The translations under genes and the position numbers were made by a program. The notes under the pieces are model-generated. The model did not search any database and was not told the origin of the DNA. It worked only from the letters and a program-made list of their open reading frames with translations. 5,546 bases of DNA from Rubrobacter sp. (GTDB lineage Bacteria; Actinomycetota; Rubrobacteria; Rubrobacterales; Rubrobacteraceae). The stretch spans positions 1 through 5,546 of the forward strand of contig JADDPR010000406.1 in assembly GCA_016781775.1 (NCBI GenBank), in the 5' to 3' direction. Below are positions 1-5,340 of the stretch, piece by piece. The stretch's first letter is position 1. Each line of letters starts with the position of its first letter.

Positions 1-570
1 GCTGGTTATGAAGACGGTCTCGGCGATTGCGGCGGGCATCTCGCTCTTGAGGAGCACGCCCGAGGCGAAGGAGTAGGGGTCGCGCTTCGGGATGCCGAGC
101 GCGGGGTGGAGCCCGCCGAGCAGGGCGTTGGCGAGCGCCTTGTCCTTTCTCCACTTGCCGAAGAGGACGGTCGTGTAATTCGCGTTGGGGTCGGAGGAGC
201 CGTTCATGTGGACCGAGACGAGGATGCTCGCCCCGGTGGTGTTGGCGTAGGTGTAGCGGTCGTTGTTGGAGAGCGTCTGGTCCCCGGTGCGCGTCATGTA
301 GACCGTGGCGCCCTGGGCTTCGAGCAGCGTTTCGAGCCTGCGGGCGACATCGAGTGTTTGATCCTTCTCCACGAGCCCGTACTTCGCGTTCGAGGCCCCG
401 GTGTCGCTGCCGCCGTGTCCGGCGTCGAGGACGATCTTCTTGCCCGCCAGGACGCCCGGCGCCTCCTGGGCGTCCGCACCCTGGATGGAGGCCGACGCGG
501 CGAGGAGGCCCGCCGCGATTACCGCCAGCCCTACCAGCACCCACGGCCCCACAAAGCGGCTGCTCCTCAT
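1..570 (-). CDS. N-acetylmuramoyl-L-alanine amidase (Amidase_3), exported; C-terminus off window
   Basis: Cell-wall hydrolase that cleaves the amide bond between N-acetylmuramic acid and L-alanine of peptidoglycan, acting outside the membrane. The 190 visible residues begin with a short basic stretch (MRSSR) and a hydrophobic segment at about 8-28 that fits a signal peptide or membrane anchor. The Amidase_3 domain starts with KKIVLDAGHGG. The expected zinc ligands are His52 (in DAGHGG), Glu68 (in LVEKDQT) and His121 (in SVHMNGSS), and Glu184 (in IAETVFITS) matches the catalytic glutamate, so the active site is intact. Roughly the last helix of the domain is missing beyond the left edge. ATG at 570 is chosen because GAGGAGGGAG precedes it at good spacing and the signal segment follows directly. 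An in-frame ATG at 609 would add 13 charged residues and has no good ribosome site. The family is clear; the physiological role (division, sporulation or turnover) is not. Confidence 0.94.
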   Translation of the reverse strand, partial: MRSSRFVGPWVLVGLAVIAAGLLAASASIQGADAQEAPGVLAGKKIVLDAGHGGSDTGASNAKYGLVEKDQTLDVARRLETLLEAQGATVYMTRTGDQTLSNNDRYTYANTTGASILVSVHMNGSSDPNANYTTVLFGKWRKDKALANALLGGLHPALGIPKRDPYSFASGVLLKSEMPAAIAETVFITS

Positions 571-619
571 CCCGGCTCCCTCCTCGTTGGGCTTCTCGCC
601 CCTTCGCATCGTCACACCG

Positions 620-648
620 AGCATATAAGCATCTTGCGCCGATAGGAA
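620..648 (-). promoter_or_regulatory. Candidate promoter of the amidase gene
   Basis: On the minus strand TTCCTA (648-643) and TATGCT (625-620) are separated by 17 bases. They match the housekeeping -35 and -10 consensus at 3 of 6 and 4 of 6 positions. The AT-rich patch TTATATGCT stands out in this GC-rich window. A start near 613 would give a leader of about 43 bases before the ATG at 570. This is a match by eye only. Confidence 0.3.
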
Positions 649-690
649 CATCACGGCGGACAGGAAGTACGGTATTCGCGCTGCTTGTCG

Positions 691-727
691 AAAAACCCGG
701 TGGTTACGATGGCCGTCTGCCCACCGG
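691..727 (-). terminator. Intrinsic terminator of the acetyltransferase gene
   Basis: Reading the minus strand, CCGGTGG (727-721) pairs perfectly with CCACCGG (703-697) around a 17-base loop, then G and five T (695-691). It begins 9 bases after the TAG stop of the GNAT gene. A GC-rich stem followed by a T run just after a stop is the classic rho-independent layout. It indicates that the amidase gene downstream is transcribed from its own promoter. Confidence 0.75.
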
Positions 728-735
728 CCCAACGG

Positions 736-1593
736 CTACGGGAACTTGTACTCGTCCACGTCCGCGACCGCTTCGTAGCCTACGGCCCGGTAGATGCGGT
801 TGGAGGTCGGGTTGGCGAGGTCGGTGAACAGGAAGCAGTACCGACGGCCCTTGTCGAGCAGCTTCTGGCTCAACGTGGCCACGCAGGCGCTGGCGTAGCC
901 CCTGCCGCGCAACCCGGGAGGGGTGTAGACCGCGTTGACCCGCACGCCGTTGGGCGTGGGCCCGGAGTGCCCGGCCATGGAGACGGGGCGGCCGTCCTCC
1001 CACAGGTAGATGCCCCTCGTCTCTCCTTGCAGGTAAGCCTCCGTCAGGCGCTCCGCTTGCTCGGGGTTCGTTTCTTCGCCCAGCGCCTCGCGGTTGAAGG
1101 CGGCGAACCACTGGCTGAGGAGTTCCCGGTCGCGGTCCGTGGCTGTCCTGAGCGCCCCGGGGACTCCCGTTACCGGTATCACCCTTCGGAGCCGGTAGAC
1201 GCGCATGGCCGTCCCCTTCCGGTAGGGTTGGCCTTCCGAAGCCTGCCAGAGCTCGGCGAAGGCCCGGCTGACGAGCGCCGGTCCTACCACGCCCGGGGGC
1301 GTGACACGGAACCGGCGGACGTCGTCCACGATGGGGGCGAGGACCTCGCCGGGGTCTCCGCGTGCGACGGTCGAAACGACGAGGCCGAACGGCGGGGTCA
1401 TGAGCGCGGCGGCGATGGCCTCGCCCCCTTCGCCGACCGTCGCCATGTACGGCTCCTCCGGGGGGAGACCGGGATCCCGCCCCAGCGAGGCGACGAGGCC
1501 GAGCATCAGGCAGTTCTCGGCCTCCCGTTGCGCGAGCAGGCGTCCGGCCCCGGCGTAGAAATCCTCGGCCTTCTCGAAACGCTGCAGTTGCAT
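736..1593 (-). CDS. GNAT-family N-acetyltransferase (COG3393-like)
   Basis: Predicted cytoplasmic acetyl-CoA-dependent acetyltransferase; the acceptor substrate is not evident. The 285 residues form two parts. The N-terminal half (about 1-135) resembles the degenerate GNAT-like half seen in COG3393-type proteins. The catalytic GNAT domain occupies about 148-285. It shows the acetyl-CoA pyrophosphate-binding motif A at 222-235 (VYTPPGLRGRGYAS, with the R-G-R-G-Y-A core), a following helix (ACVATLSQKLLDKG), and motif B at 261-276 (NPTSNRIYRAVGYEAV). The protein ends shortly after, at DEYKFP, as is usual for the family. ATG at 1593 starts at a plausible N-terminus, but only a weak G-rich element (GGTGGG, 8 bases upstream) serves as a ribosome site. 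It is flanked by a candidate promoter upstream and a good terminator downstream, so it is probably monocistronic. Family assignment is firm; the function within the family is unknown. Confidence 0.9.
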   Translation of the reverse strand: MQLQRFEKAEDFYAGAGRLLAQREAENCLMLGLVASLGRDPGLPPEEPYMATVGEGGEAIAAALMTPPFGLVVSTVARGDPGEVLAPIVDDVRRFRVTPPGVVGPALVSRAFAELWQASEGQPYRKGTAMRVYRLRRVIPVTGVPGALRTATDRDRELLSQWFAAFNREALGEETNPEQAERLTEAYLQGETRGIYLWEDGRPVSMAGHSGPTPNGVRVNAVYTPPGLRGRGYASACVATLSQKLLDKGRRYCFLFTDLANPTSNRIYRAVGYEAVADVDEYKFP

Positions 1594-1632
1594 GGCGCAA
1601 ACCCACCGATCCGCTCGGGCGTCGACGATCCC

Positions 1633-1662
1633 AGGTTAACCCCGGAGAGGCTCCTCGCTCAA
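1633..1662 (-). promoter_or_regulatory. Candidate promoter of the acetyltransferase gene
   Basis: Minus-strand TTGAGC (1662-1657) and TAACCT (1638-1633) are 18 bases apart. The first keeps TTGA of the -35 consensus and the second keeps the TAnnnT core of actinobacterial -10 elements. Transcription would begin near 1626, giving a leader of about 33 bases to the ATG at 1593. Assigned by eye. Confidence 0.35.
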
Positions 1663-1732
1663 GAGCGACGGCCCGCGCACGGTGCGGCGGCGCGGTCCTT
1701 TCGGGGCCAGTACGCGAACCCGATCCGTGTGT

Positions 1733-1762
1733 GAGGAGGCTCTGCGACTCGCCAGCCCCCTC
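1733..1762 (-). terminator. Possible hairpin terminator of the glycosyltransferase gene
   Basis: In minus-strand RNA GAGGGGGCT (1762-1754) pairs with AGCCTCCTC (1741-1733) with one G.U pair and a 12-base loop. It starts 24 bases beyond the TAG stop of the glycosyltransferase. No T run follows, so this is at best a weak or factor-assisted terminator of the kind common in GC-rich actinobacteria. Confidence 0.35.
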
Positions 1763-1786
1763 GCGGCGCGTCGGGCGGGGCGCGGG

Positions 1787-3478
1787 CTACCTGGGCGTCG
1801 TCAGGGAGGCTTCGCCCGCGTCCACGGCGGCGTTGATTTTGTACCAGCGCACCTCGTCGGAGTCTTTGAGGAGGTTGAGGTGGGCGTCCTTGTATTTCAC
1901 CCCGACGTACTCGTCCTGGGCCCAATCCAGCACGGACTTGTCGTACCACTCGAAGCTCTGTACGTGGGTGGGCCTGAGCTCCTTGATGGAGTATTCGAGG
2001 TCGTACTTGTTGTGTCCCGGGCGAGGGTGGGCGAGGTCGGGGGGGAGGTGGGCGATGCGGGGGTCCATCTTGCCGAGGAAGTCGATCCCGTAGAGTCCCG
2101 TGTAGTAGGGGATCGTGCCGACCCCGAACAGGCCCACGCTGGCGTCGGGGGTGGTGAACTCTTCGAGCGCCAGGACGACGCTCATCCTCCTCTCGTTCAG
2201 GTACTCCTCCTCCGACTGTCGTTGCATCGTGATCTCCGGCACGAAGCGAAGGTTCACCACGCAGAGCACCGCGAGGATCGCCAGCACGGAGAAGAGCCCG
2301 GGGAGAAGCCGCAGAGCGGGGTTGCGGGTGGAGAATCCTCGGAACGCCGCCGTCCCCGAGACGGCCGCGACGGCGCGGAAGATCGTCCACGCGGCCAGGA
2401 CAAGCATGAGGGGCATGGCGGGGGAGAAGATGCGCCAGAGGTCCCAGGCGTCCCCGCCGGTCCAGACCTGGTAGAGCAGCGTCACGGCGAAGATGCCCAG
2501 GAGGAACAGCGTGCCCCTTCGGCGGTCGAAGAAGAGCGCCGCTCCCGCCAGGACCAGAACGACCCACACCTCCCCCAGGAACGGCACCACGAAGCTCGTC
2601 CCGTTCGTTATCCTCTCCAGGAGGGGCATCCCGCTCACCTTGAGCGTGTAGGTGTTCGGCAGAAGCTCGCCGTAGTAGAGCCAGCGGAAGGCCTGGTGCC
2701 CCGCCACGAAGAGGGCCAGCGGCCCGAAGAGCGCCAGGAGACGCGAGGGGGCGAACGCCTTCGGCGCCCCGTAGAAAGCGTAGGCGAAGACGGGGAGGGC
2801 GAAGACCACCGCGTCCGGCCGGGCCAGAAACGCGAGGCCCAAAGAAACGGAGACCAGCACCCCCTGCGCCGGCCTGCGGTCCCGGACGTACCTCAGCGTG
2901 AACAGGACGCTCAGGGAGACGAGGACCGCCAGCAGGCCGGTCTCCATGCCGAGCAGGCTCCAGAACAGTAGCGGGTAGTAAGACAGCCCGCACAGGAAGG
3001 CCAGGACCCGAAAGAGGCCACGGTGGCGGTGGATCCCGTCCAGGAACAGGTGCTCTGCTATGCGCAGGACCAGGTAAGCGTTCGCCAGCATCAGGACGAC
3101 GCCGAAGATCTGGACCGCCAGCACGGCGCCGGACTTGTCGAGGAAGGCGCTGGCGAGGGCCATCACGAGGGTCATGAGGGGGTTGGTGTAGCCCTCCACG
3201 TACTCGCCCGCGTTCCACACGAGGCCGAGGCCGTGCGCGAGGTTCCAGCCGTAGCGCATGGAGATCATGGCGTCGTCGAACAGGACGAAGTAGCGGTTTC
3301 CGTCGAAGGCGAGGACGGAGGAGCGGTAGATGAAGAGGTAGGCCCACAGCACGAAGCAGGCCCCGAGCCCCAGGACGGCCAGGGAGCTCGCGCGCCCCTC
3401 GCCGGGCTTCTTGGATGTTCCGATCCGATGGGGCACGGCGCGCATGTTACGGCAGCTTGCCTCGCTTTGCTGGCTCAC
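1787..3478 (-). CDS. Multi-spanning GT-C glycosyltransferase, AftB-like
   Basis: Integral membrane glycosyltransferase expected to move a sugar from a polyprenyl-phosphate donor onto an envelope acceptor on the outer face of the membrane. The 563 residues have a basic cytoplasmic start, about ten hydrophobic segments between 31 and 410, and a soluble C-terminal domain (about 411-563). Motifs typical of AftB-like GT-C enzymes appear in order: DDAMISMRYGWNLAHGLG at 68-85 with the Asp pair expected in the active-site loop, VEGYTNPL (94-101), GMETGL (177-182), ARPDA (219-223), YYGELLPNTYTLK (268-280), and GGDAWDLWRIFSPAMP (341-356). The tail has GIDFLGKMDPRIAH (464-477) and GHNKYD (488-493), also recurring in this group. 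The first start in frame is GTG at 3478, since an in-frame stop lies at 3535-3533. ATG at 3445 (residue 12) is equally possible, and neither has a strong ribosome site. Donor and acceptor cannot be read from the sequence, and mycolic-acid-type arabinogalactan should not be assumed. Confidence 0.8.
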   Translation of the reverse strand: MSQQSEASCRNMRAVPHRIGTSKKPGEGRASSLAVLGLGACFVLWAYLFIYRSSVLAFDGNRYFVLFDDAMISMRYGWNLAHGLGLVWNAGEYVEGYTNPLMTLVMALASAFLDKSGAVLAVQIFGVVLMLANAYLVLRIAEHLFLDGIHRHRGLFRVLAFLCGLSYYPLLFWSLLGMETGLLAVLVSLSVLFTLRYVRDRRPAQGVLVSVSLGLAFLARPDAVVFALPVFAYAFYGAPKAFAPSRLLALFGPLALFVAGHQAFRWLYYGELLPNTYTLKVSGMPLLERITNGTSFVVPFLGEVWVVLVLAGAALFFDRRRGTLFLLGIFAVTLLYQVWTGGDAWDLWRIFSPAMPLMLVLAAWTIFRAVAAVSGTAAFRGFSTRNPALRLLPGLFSVLAILAVLCVVNLRFVPEITMQRQSEEEYLNERRMSVVLALEEFTTPDASVGLFGVGTIPYYTGLYGIDFLGKMDPRIAHLPPDLAHPRPGHNKYDLEYSIKELRPTHVQSFEWYDKSVLDWAQDEYVGVKYKDAHLNLLKDSDEVRWYKINAAVDAGEASLTTPR

Positions 3479-3633
3479 GGCGCGGGGCGTCCTGCTCCCC
3501 GCGTCGCGCGGATCCTCCCTCGGGCGCGATGTTTAATGCCCCCTGCTCCCGTTTGGTGGGGTCGCACTGGGGGTAGGCATCTCGCACGGGCCGAGGGCCC
3601 GGGCCTGGAAGCGACGAGAGGAGACGGAGAGCC
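3479..3633. promoter_or_regulatory. Divergent intergenic region with hairpin next to glycosyltransferase start
   Basis: This 155-base region must carry the promoters of both divergent genes. CGCGGGG (3481-3487) and CCCCGCG (3497-3503) form a 7-bp perfect hairpin with a 9-base loop, ending three bases before the GTG start of the minus-strand gene. Its loop, read on the minus strand, holds AGCAGGACG, the only ribosome-site-like sequence for that start. On the plus strand TTTAAT (3532-3537) matches the -10 consensus at 5 of 6 positions but has no good -35. GAGGAG (3618-3623) is the ribosome site of the plus-strand gene, 10 bases before its GTG. Promoters are not securely located. Confidence 0.4.
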
Positions 3634-4176
3634 GTGAGGAAGCCGTCGAACACCGCGAAGATCACGCACAATTTGGGGCTTGCCACGTGGTTCGGTGGGT
3701 CTTTGTTCGGCCAGATCGCGCTGAACCCCACCGTGGAGAGCATCAGCGACAAGACGGAGCGCGGGCGGGTGACGAACGAGGGCTGGGCCCGCTTCAACGC
3801 GGTCAACCTTCCGGCCATCGCCGCGACCCTGATCTCCTGGCGGCTGGGCGGGCTCAGGGACGACGCCGAGCTGAGGGCGCCGGGCCTCACGCGCCTGAAG
3901 GACGTGCTGCTAGGCGGCGCCGCGTTCAATGGGGTCATGTCGGCCGTCATGGGGGCGAGGCTCGCGAGCCAGGCCGCCGGCGGGAAGGTGCCCATCCAGT
4001 CCGGGCTCAGGCCCTCGCGCGGGACCCCGCCGGAGGCCGCGTCCTCTCAGCGTTGGATCACCTTGTTCGGGAACGGCACCACGGTGCTCTCCGCGCTCGT
4101 CATCGTCGTCTCGGGGATCATCGAGACCGAGAAGCCGAAGGCCCGCGGCGTGCTCTCCAAGATGTTTACGGGTTAG
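3634..4176 (+). CDS. Small four-helix membrane protein of unknown function
   Basis: I do not recognise the family. The 180-residue product has four hydrophobic segments at about 10-30, 55-70, 91-111 and 146-163, so it is probably an integral membrane protein. The first segment is rich in small residues and contains THNLGLATWFGGSLFGQIALNP, and NEGWARFNAVNLPA follows a short charged loop. Segments three and four share an F-x-x-x-x-x-x-A pattern with small residues, but no catalytic or metal-binding motif stands out. The longer loop between segments three and four (112-144) is polar and carries PSRGTPPEAASSQR. GTG at 3634 is preferred because GAGGAG lies 10 bases upstream and the frame then runs unbroken to TAG. 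The gene stands alone on the plus strand, divergent from the glycosyltransferase and convergent with the STAS gene, which gives no functional hint. The basic tail (EKPKARGVLSKMFTG) suggests a cytoplasmic C-terminus. Confidence 0.8.
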   Translation: MRKPSNTAKITHNLGLATWFGGSLFGQIALNPTVESISDKTERGRVTNEGWARFNAVNLPAIAATLISWRLGGLRDDAELRAPGLTRLKDVLLGGAAFNGVMSAVMGARLASQAAGGKVPIQSGLRPSRGTPPEAASSQRWITLFGNGTTVLSALVIVVSGIIETEKPKARGVLSKMFTG

Positions 4177-4186
4177 GCACCCTAAC
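4172..4186. repeat. Palindrome holding both convergent stop codons
   Basis: GTTAGG (4172-4177) and CCTAAC (4181-4186) are perfect inverted copies around CAC. The TAG that ends the plus-strand membrane protein (4174-4176) and the TAG that ends the minus-strand STAS gene (4184-4182) each lie in one arm, so the coding regions are only five bases apart. Confidence 0.7.
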
Positions 4187-4517
4187 ACCTGCGGAGGCCG
4201 GCGGCGAGACCGTCGCCGGCCTCCGCCGCTCCGAAGCCGAACCAGGACTCGTAGCCGCATGCCGCCACGCTTGCCCGAACCGCCCACGAAGGACGCGTGA
4301 ACACGAGGTTCCCGGCGTGGAGTTGCAGCCGCACGGCCAACTCCCGGGTGGCTTGTACGTCCAGGAAGGTTACCCCGGAGAGGTCCACGATCGCCGGCTC
4401 CTCCCCCGCCTCATTTAACACGTCGCGCAGGTCTTCTAGATCCCGTGCGTCGAACTCGCCCGAAAGCTCCACCAGCCTGTCCTTGCAGACCTTCGGGCGC
4501 TGTCTGATTTCTCCCAC
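4182..4517 (-). CDS. STAS-domain protein, anti-sigma factor antagonist-like, without the phospho-serine
   Basis: A 111-residue single-domain STAS protein. Members of this family bind anti-sigma factors or kinases to free sigma factors. The core elements are visible: RLVELSGEFDARDLEDLRDVL (14-34), the strand EPAIVDLSGVTFLD (40-53), the helix VQATRELAVRLQLHAG (54-69), the strand NLVFTRPS (70-77), and the helix AVRASVAACGY (79-89). In SpoIIAA-type proteins the motif at 53-57 reads D-S-S-G, and its second serine is phosphorylated. Here it is D53-V54-Q55-A56-T57, so the classical switch residue is absent, with Thr57 the only nearby hydroxyl. About 16 residues after the domain (GAAEAGDGLAAGLRRC) look like an extension, encoded by a GC-rich hairpin. 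GTG at 4517 is well supported by GGAGGT ending five bases upstream. It is divergent from the ECF sigma gene, but a functional link is inference. Confidence 0.88.
   Translation of the reverse strand: MGEIRQRPKVCKDRLVELSGEFDARDLEDLRDVLNEAGEEPAIVDLSGVTFLDVQATRELAVRLQLHAGNLVFTRPSWAVRASVAACGYESWFGFGAAEAGDGLAAGLRRC
4191..4226. terminator. 13-bp GC hairpin, likely terminator of the membrane-protein gene, within the STAS gene end
   Basis: GCGGAGGCCGGCG (4191-4203) and CGCCGGCCTCCGC (4214-4226) are perfect inverted copies around a 10-base loop. The hairpin begins 14 bases after the TAG of the plus-strand membrane protein, a natural place for a terminator, but no T run follows on either strand. On the minus strand it encodes about residues 98-109 of the STAS protein, so it is both coding and structured. 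Confidence 0.55.
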
Positions 4518-4555
4518 TCTCGACCTCCGGGGTGCTCGCGATCGTTTGCCTTCCC

Positions 4556-4571
4556 GTCTAATACCTTAGAC
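4556..4571. promoter_or_regulatory. Perfect 6+6 palindrome, operator-like
   Basis: GTCTAA (4556-4561) and TTAGAC (4566-4571) are exact inverted copies separated by TACC. The 16-base site is AT-rich within a GC-rich region and lies between two divergent regulatory genes, 39 to 54 bases upstream of the STAS start codon. Size, symmetry and position fit a dimeric repressor or activator site. The cognate protein is unknown. Confidence 0.5.
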
Positions 4572-4597
4572 ATGCCGCGGTTACGATCCGTTACGGT
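4567..4597 (+). promoter_or_regulatory. Candidate sigma-factor promoter overlapping two GTTACG repeats
   Basis: TAGACA (4567-4572, 5 of 6 to the -35 consensus) and TACGGT (4592-4597, keeping TAnnnT) are 19 bases apart, a longer spacing than ideal. An alternative -10, TACGAT (4582-4587), has no -35 at good distance. Two GTTACG copies at 4580-4585 and 4590-4595 are exactly 10 bp apart, one helical turn, and cover the putative -10 region. I do not see the GGAAC/CGTC pair of many autoregulated ECF promoters. Confidence 0.3.
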
Positions 4598-4604
4598 ATG
4601 GAGA

Positions 4605-4652
4605 ATCGGGTCCCTTCTGTTGTGTTCTGGGGCACAATGGGAGGGGCCCGAT
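4605..4652 (+). promoter_or_regulatory. 20-bp RNA stem-loop in the sigma-factor leader
   Basis: Bases 4605-4624 pair without interruption with 4633-4652 around the 8-base loop TTCTGGGG. Sixteen pairs are Watson-Crick and four are G.T (4611/4646, 4616/4641, 4618/4639, 4619/4638). Those four become G.U in plus-strand RNA but A.C mismatches in minus-strand RNA, so the full stem can exist only in a transcript heading toward the sigma gene. It lies 100 bases upstream of the preferred ATG and 8 bases upstream of an in-frame ATG at 4660. No T run follows, so it does not look like an ordinary intrinsic terminator. A 5' stabilising hairpin, attenuator or protein-binding RNA site are possible roles. 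Confidence 0.6.
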
Positions 4653-4715
4653 CAGTAGGATGGTCCTTCGGGGGGCTCGTCTGTTAAGGTGTTCCCGGGT
4701 TTCGGAAGGGCTGAA

Positions 4716-4742
4716 CCACCGGATCGTCCGCGTGGTGGAGGG
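4716..4742 (+). promoter_or_regulatory. Ribosome binding site of the sigma gene with overlapping hairpin
   Basis: GGAGGG (4737-4742) precedes the ATG at 4753 by ten bases and supports that start. CCACC (4716-4720) can pair with GGTGG (4734-4738), covering the first two bases of the ribosome site, and CGGA/TCCG (4720-4730) offers a competing inner hairpin. The pairing is short, so an effect on translation is only possible. Confidence 0.4.
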
Positions 4743-4752
4743 TGCTTTTGCT

Positions 4753-5340
4753 ATGACCGCTGCCGGGGAACATAATCTGCCTGAGAGGGCCGCCAGGGGT
4801 GAGGTCGACGTCTTCGCGCGGCTGGTCCAGGAGCACTCGGGGCTCGTATACCGGGTAGCGCTGCGGATACTCGGCGCCGAGGAGGCCCAGGACGCCAGCC
4901 AGGAGGTCTGGATCCGGGTCTGGCGCAGCATAGGCAACTTTCGGGGAGAGAGCGCCTTCAGCACCTGGCTCTACAAGATCACCGTCAACACCTGTTTGAG
5001 CGCCAGGCGCAAGGAGCAGACCATGAGGCTGCGCGAGTTCGCGGGCGAGTTCCCCCAGCTTCCGGTGCAGCCGGGCGGGGAGGACGACCCCGAGGCCGCC
5101 ATCCTTGATGGGGAGCGCCGCGACGAGATCCTGCGCGCCCTCGGCCACGTGCGCGACGAGCACCGGGCGGCGCTCATCCTGCGGCACATGGAGGGCCTGA
5201 GCTACGCGGAGGTCGCGTCGATCCTGGATGTCCCGGACGGCACGGCTAAGGGCTGGGTCAGCCGGGGCCGGGCCGCCCTCCTCGTGGCGCTCGCGGCGGA
5301 GGCCGAGAACGGCCAAAACCACGGCGGGGAGGCGTCGTGA
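4753..5340 (+). CDS. ECF-type RNA polymerase sigma-70 family sigma factor
   Basis: Alternative sigma factor that directs RNA polymerase to a regulon in response to a signal relayed by its anti-sigma partner. The 195 residues contain only the two domains of ECF sigma factors. Region 2 is at about 21-87, with FARLVQEHSGLVYRVALRILG, then DASQEVWIRVWRSIGNFRG (47-65, core-binding and -10 recognition helices) and STWLYKITVNTCLSARRK (70-87). A linker rich in acidic residues and proline (88-121) follows. Region 4 is at about 122-180, with LRALGHVRDEHRAALILRHMEGLSYAEVASILDVPDGTAKGWVSRGRAAL, whose helix-turn-helix at 149-176 reads the -35. ATG at 4753 is chosen for its GGAGGG site and because homologues begin just before the (E)RAARGEVDVFARLV segment. 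An in-frame ATG at 4660 would add 31 atypical residues. The TGA overlaps the GTG of the anti-sigma gene, showing translational coupling. No C-terminal SnoaL-type extension is present. Confidence 0.93.
   Translation: MTAAGEHNLPERAARGEVDVFARLVQEHSGLVYRVALRILGAEEAQDASQEVWIRVWRSIGNFRGESAFSTWLYKITVNTCLSARRKEQTMRLREFAGEFPQLPVQPGGEDDPEAAILDGERRDEILRALGHVRDEHRAALILRHMEGLSYAEVASILDVPDGTAKGWVSRGRAALLVALAAEAENGQNHGGEAS

Noticed and set aside
106..645. 179-residue plus-strand open frame opposite the amidase
   Set aside because: The minus strand here encodes an intact amidase active site, and the plus frame has no motif or ribosome site.
703..708. Third GTTACG copy, near the acetyltransferase terminator
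   Set aside because: A single six-base match inside a terminator loop is expected by chance and lacks the 10-bp partner seen at 4580-4595.
1673..1695. CCGCGC/GCGCGG inverted repeat upstream of the acetyltransferase promoter
   Set aside because: A six-base GC-only repeat is common by chance in DNA of this composition, and no positional logic supports it.
685..1734. 349-residue plus-strand open frame opposite the acetyltransferase
   Set aside because: It is antisense to a gene with clear GNAT motifs, has low-complexity composition and no recognisable domain.
1682..2971. 429-residue plus-strand open frame opposite the glycosyltransferase
   Set aside because: It is rich in Arg, Glu and Gly without domains, as expected for the antisense of a GC-rich membrane protein gene.
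1659..3347. 562-residue open frame on the minus strand overlapping the glycosyltransferase
   Set aside because: Its translation is dominated by Arg, Pro, Gly and Ala with no hydrophobic periodicity or motifs. The frame at 1787-3478 has ordered membrane segments and family motifs, so this is a GC-driven shadow.
4660..4752. Upstream in-frame extension of the sigma factor from ATG 4660
   Set aside because: The 31 added residues do not resemble an ECF N-terminus, and ATG 4753 has a well-placed GGAGGG. It is kept only as an alternative start.
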